Below the pieces are notes generated by a model. That model searched no databases, was not told where the DNA came from, and saw only the letters and a program-made list of their open reading frames with translations. The translations under genes and the position numbers were made by a program. 36,968 bases of DNA from Pseudomonadota bacterium (GTDB lineage Bacteria > Pseudomonadota > Alphaproteobacteria > Rhizobiales > Beijerinckiaceae): contig JAFAEL010000075.1 in assembly GCA_023423995.1 (NCBI GenBank), forward strand, positions 1 to 36,968. Direction: 5' to 3'. This document shows, piece after piece, positions 34,734-36,968 of this stretch. The first letter of the stretch is position 1. Every line of letters starts with the position of its first letter.

Positions 34734-36449
34734 ATGGAACACGATACGACGCTTCTTCTCACGATCTCCCTCGGCCTCCTGCTGGCTTTCGTGCTTGGTT
34801 TCGCGGCCGCGCGTCTGCGCCTGCCGCCCCTCGTCGGCTACCTGCTGGCCGGAATCGCCATGGGGCCGTTCACGCCCGGCTTCGTGGGCGACGCGGCGCT
34901 GGCGGGCCAGCTCGCCGAAGTGGGCGTCATCCTCCTCATGTTCGGCGTCGGGCTTCACTTCTCGCTCGAGGACCTCCGCGCCGTGCGCGGGGTGGCGATC
35001 CCGGGTGCGATCGGGCAGATCGTGCTTGCCACGGCGATCGGCGTCGCGGTCTCGATGGCCTGGGGCTGGCCCTTCCGCGGCGCCCTGGTGTTCGGGCTGT
35101 CCCTCTCCGTCGCCAGCACGGTGGTCCTGCTCAAAGCCCTGGAGGAGAGGAACGCTGTCGGCGGCGTGAATGGCCGCATCGCGATCGGCTGGCTGATCGT
35201 CGAGGATCTCGTGATGGTCCTCGCCCTGGTCCTGATCCCTGCCTTCGCGGGCACGCTCGGCGGCAACCTGGAGGGGGCGAGTTCGACCTGGGACGCCTTG
35301 ATCGCGCTTGCGACGACGATCGTGAAGGTCGGGGTCTTCCTCGCCATCATGCTCCTGGTCGGCCCTCGCGTTCTCCCGCCGCTTCTCAGGGAGGTCGCGC
35401 GGCTCGGCTCGCGCGAGCTGTTCACTCTGGCGGTCCTGGCTGCGGCGCTCGGCATCGCCCTCACGGCGGCCAAGCTCTTCGACGTGTCGTTCGCGCTCGG
35501 CGCCTTCTGCGCCGGCGTGGTCCTGGCGAAATCCGAATACAGCCACAGGGCGGCCACCGAATCCCTGCCGTTGCAGGACGCCTTCGCGGTCCTGTTCTTC
35601 GTCTCCGTCGGGATGCTCTTCGATCCCTCCGTGCTCATCCGGGAACCCGCGGCCGTCGCGGCCACCCTCCTCATCATCGTGCTCGGCAAGACCGTCATCG
35701 CCATGGCGATCGTCATGATGCTCGGCTATCCGGCAGGCACGGCCGCCATGGTCGGGGCCAGCCTCGCGCAGATCGGCGAATTCTCCTTCATCCTCGCCGG
35801 CCTCGGCATCTCGCTGCAGCTGATGCCGACCGTCGGACGTGATCTCATCCTGGCCGGCGCGATCCTGTCGATTCTGCTCAATCCCTTCGCGTTCCGGCTC
35901 GTCCACCCGCTCGGCCAGTGCCTGACCATTCTGCCGGGGCGCCTGCTCGGAAAGGCGCAGCGGCAGCTCAAGTTCGCGCGGCTCGAGCGCAAGCTCGAGG
36001 AGGAGCAGGCGGCCGAGGCCGCCGCGCAGACCCGCTCCTCCCTGACTTCGGCGGAGGTCGCGGACCGCTTCCCGATCTTCGAGCGGCTGCCGCCGGAGGC
36101 CAGAACCGAGCTCGCGTCCCTCTTCGTCCCCATCCACGCTTCCCCGGGTGACCGGCTGGTCAGGAAGGGCGATGTCGCGGACGAGATATTCTTCATCGAA
36201 TCGGGCGAGGTCGAAGTCTCCTTGCCTGGGCGAACGGTCCGCCTCGGTCCCGGGGGCTTCTTCGGCGAGATGGGAGTTCTGCTTGGTCTCTCCCGGACGG
36301 CCGACGTCACGGCGATCGACTTCTGCGACCTGCAGGCGCTGAGCCGGCGGAACCTGCTGCGGTTTCTCGACGACCACCCGGAGCTGACGAGCGTGATCGG
36401 CGGCGTCGCCGAGCGACGCTCGCGAGAGAACCGCAATCGCGTGGCCTGA
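34734..36449 (+). CDS. Kef-type (CPA2) cation:proton antiporter with C-terminal cyclic-nucleotide-binding domain
   Basis: A 571-residue membrane protein. Residues 1 to about 390 form the CPA2 exchanger with about 12-13 helices: LRLPPLVGYLLAGIAMGPFTPGF, ILLMFGVGLHFSLEDL, VASTVVLLKALEE, GWLIVEDLVMVLALVLIP, DVSFALGAFCAGVVLAKSEY and GASLAQIGEFSFILAGLG. The VEDL and AQIGEFSF motifs are YbaL/KefB-like. Such proteins usually continue into a TrkA_N (RCK) domain; here a charged linker (QRQLKFARLERKLEEEQAAEAAAQ) leads to a cyclic-nucleotide-binding domain (about 445-560) with PGDRLVRKGDVADEIFFIESGEVEV and a phosphate-cassette-like FFGEMGVLLGLSRTADV. Gating by cAMP, cGMP or another small ligand is inferred. 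The ATG at 34734 is preferred to the TTG one codon upstream. Confidence 0.92.
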   Translation: MEHDTTLLLTISLGLLLAFVLGFAAARLRLPPLVGYLLAGIAMGPFTPGFVGDAALAGQLAEVGVILLMFGVGLHFSLEDLRAVRGVAIPGAIGQIVLATAIGVAVSMAWGWPFRGALVFGLSLSVASTVVLLKALEERNAVGGVNGRIAIGWLIVEDLVMVLALVLIPAFAGTLGGNLEGASSTWDALIALATTIVKVGVFLAIMLLVGPRVLPPLLREVARLGSRELFTLAVLAAALGIALTAAKLFDVSFALGAFCAGVVLAKSEYSHRAATESLPLQDAFAVLFFVSVGMLFDPSVLIREPAAVAATLLIIVLGKTVIAMAIVMMLGYPAGTAAMVGASLAQIGEFSFILAGLGISLQLMPTVGRDLILAGAILSILLNPFAFRLVHPLGQCLTILPGRLLGKAQRQLKFARLERKLEEEQAAEAAAQTRSSLTSAEVADRFPIFERLPPEARTELASLFVPIHASPGDRLVRKGDVADEIFFIESGEVEVSLPGRTVRLGPGGFFGEMGVLLGLSRTADVTAIDFCDLQALSRRNLLRFLDDHPELTSVIGGVAERRSRENRNRVA

Positions 36450-36461
36450 GGCCGCCACGCG
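36438..36461 (+). terminator. Hairpin overlapping the antiporter stop codon
   Basis: CGCGTGGC (36438-36445) pairs with GCCACGCG (36454-36461) across an 8-nt loop that contains the TGA stop. No U-tract follows, so it is at best a weak or factor-dependent terminator. Confidence 0.4.
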
Positions 36462-36847
36462 CTCGCGCCACGGTTGATGGGCCGCAGGAGCCCGAATGGC
36501 TTGGAAGCGGCTTGCAGGGCCTCGCCCTCCCGAGCAGAACCCGTACGCCACCGAGGCGCTGCGGATACCTGAAGGTTGCGCGTGGCGCGCGTCACCCGTT
36601 CGGCCGCAGCCTCCGGCGGCGGCCCGGCGCGCCGGCCCTCTTCCCCTCCCCTACCGCTCAGGGCTGCAGCCGGTTTGAGATGACGACGCAGAGGACGGCC
36701 TTTTGAGCGTGCCGGCTCGCCCGGGCGCGCCGCTCGGCGGGACAGACGCCGCTTTGGTGGGCCGAGCACAGGCGGCGCGAGTGGCGGCAGCCCGTGACGC
36801 CGTCAGCCGGGGATGCTGCTCCGTCTGCCTGGTGGGTCTGAAACGGC
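36450..36847. other. About 400 bp without a supported gene
   Basis: Short open frames on both strands in this stretch have low-complexity Pro/Arg/Ala composition and no recognised motif. One minus-strand frame (36658-36915) runs into the tRNA and is certainly spurious. Apart from the hairpin at the antiporter stop I see no repeat or clear promoter. Confidence 0.5.
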
Positions 36848-36883
36848 AAAAAGCCCGCCGCGCGTGAGCGTGGCGGGCTTTTT
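36848..36883 (-). terminator. Intrinsic terminator downstream of the initiator tRNA
   Basis: AAAAAGCCCGCC (36848-36859) and GGCGGGCTTTTT (36872-36883) form a 12-bp inverted repeat with a 12-nt loop. Read on the minus strand it is a GC stem flanked by an A-run and a U-run, 5 nt past the tRNA 3' end: a strong Rho-independent terminator. Its symmetry means it could also stop plus-strand transcription from the antiporter side. Confidence 0.9.
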
Positions 36884-36888
36884 GGGTT

Positions 36889-36965
<77 letters not shown>

Positions 36966-36968
36966 CCA

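Overview
The window is about 37 kb of GC-rich chromosome (roughly 70% by eye, with strong G/C at third codon positions). It probably comes from an alphaproteobacterium of the Hyphomicrobiales (Methylobacteriaceae/Microvirga-like or a relative). The basis is gene content: DUF4169 plus ribbon-helix-helix genes, a large AsmA protein, a DUF2783 partner of an FAD monooxygenase, tripartite tricarboxylate transporters with Bug-type binding proteins, and a long UvrD. The genus is inference. I found no insertion sequence, prophage or CRISPR array.

Layout. 1-2.9 kb (+): the 3' part of priA with a palindromic insertion inside its coding sequence, then a DUF4169 gene, a ribbon-helix-helix gene and a small exported protein. 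2.9-7.9 kb (-): an AsmA-family protein and a GlcD/Dld-type FAD dehydrogenase. 8.1-9.7 kb (+): a hotdog thioesterase followed by a compact pair, a RusA-like resolvase and a PD-(D/E)XK nuclease that also carries an HEPN-like RNDIAH motif. This pair is the best candidate for an undescribed system. 9.7-13.1 kb: a small secreted protein (-), UvrD helicase (+) and a HicA/HicB toxin-antitoxin pair (+). 13.2-14.6 kb: a DUF808 membrane protein (-) and a small hypothetical protein (+).

14.7-23.4 kb is a metal-handling block. A copper P-type ATPase (+) sits behind a CueR-type operator. It converges on a tightly overlapping five-gene operon (-): imelysin, multicopper oxidase, di-heme oxidoreductase, second imelysin, DUF1513. 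All five products appear exported (two with Tat signals), which suggests a periplasmic iron redox and uptake module that needs copper.

23.8-27.8 kb (+): an FAD aromatic hydroxylase, its DUF2783 partner and a hybrid PAS-PAS histidine kinase-receiver. 27.9-32.3 kb (-): a tripartite tricarboxylate transporter (TctB, TctA) flanked by two different Bug/TctC binding proteins. A divergent LysR regulator follows at 32.5-33.5 kb. 33.5-36.4 kb (+): WrbA quinone reductase with a palindrome just before its start, then a Kef-type antiporter whose C-terminus is a cyclic-nucleotide-binding domain instead of the usual TrkA/RCK domain. The window ends in an initiator tRNA-Met on the minus strand followed by a strong intrinsic terminator.
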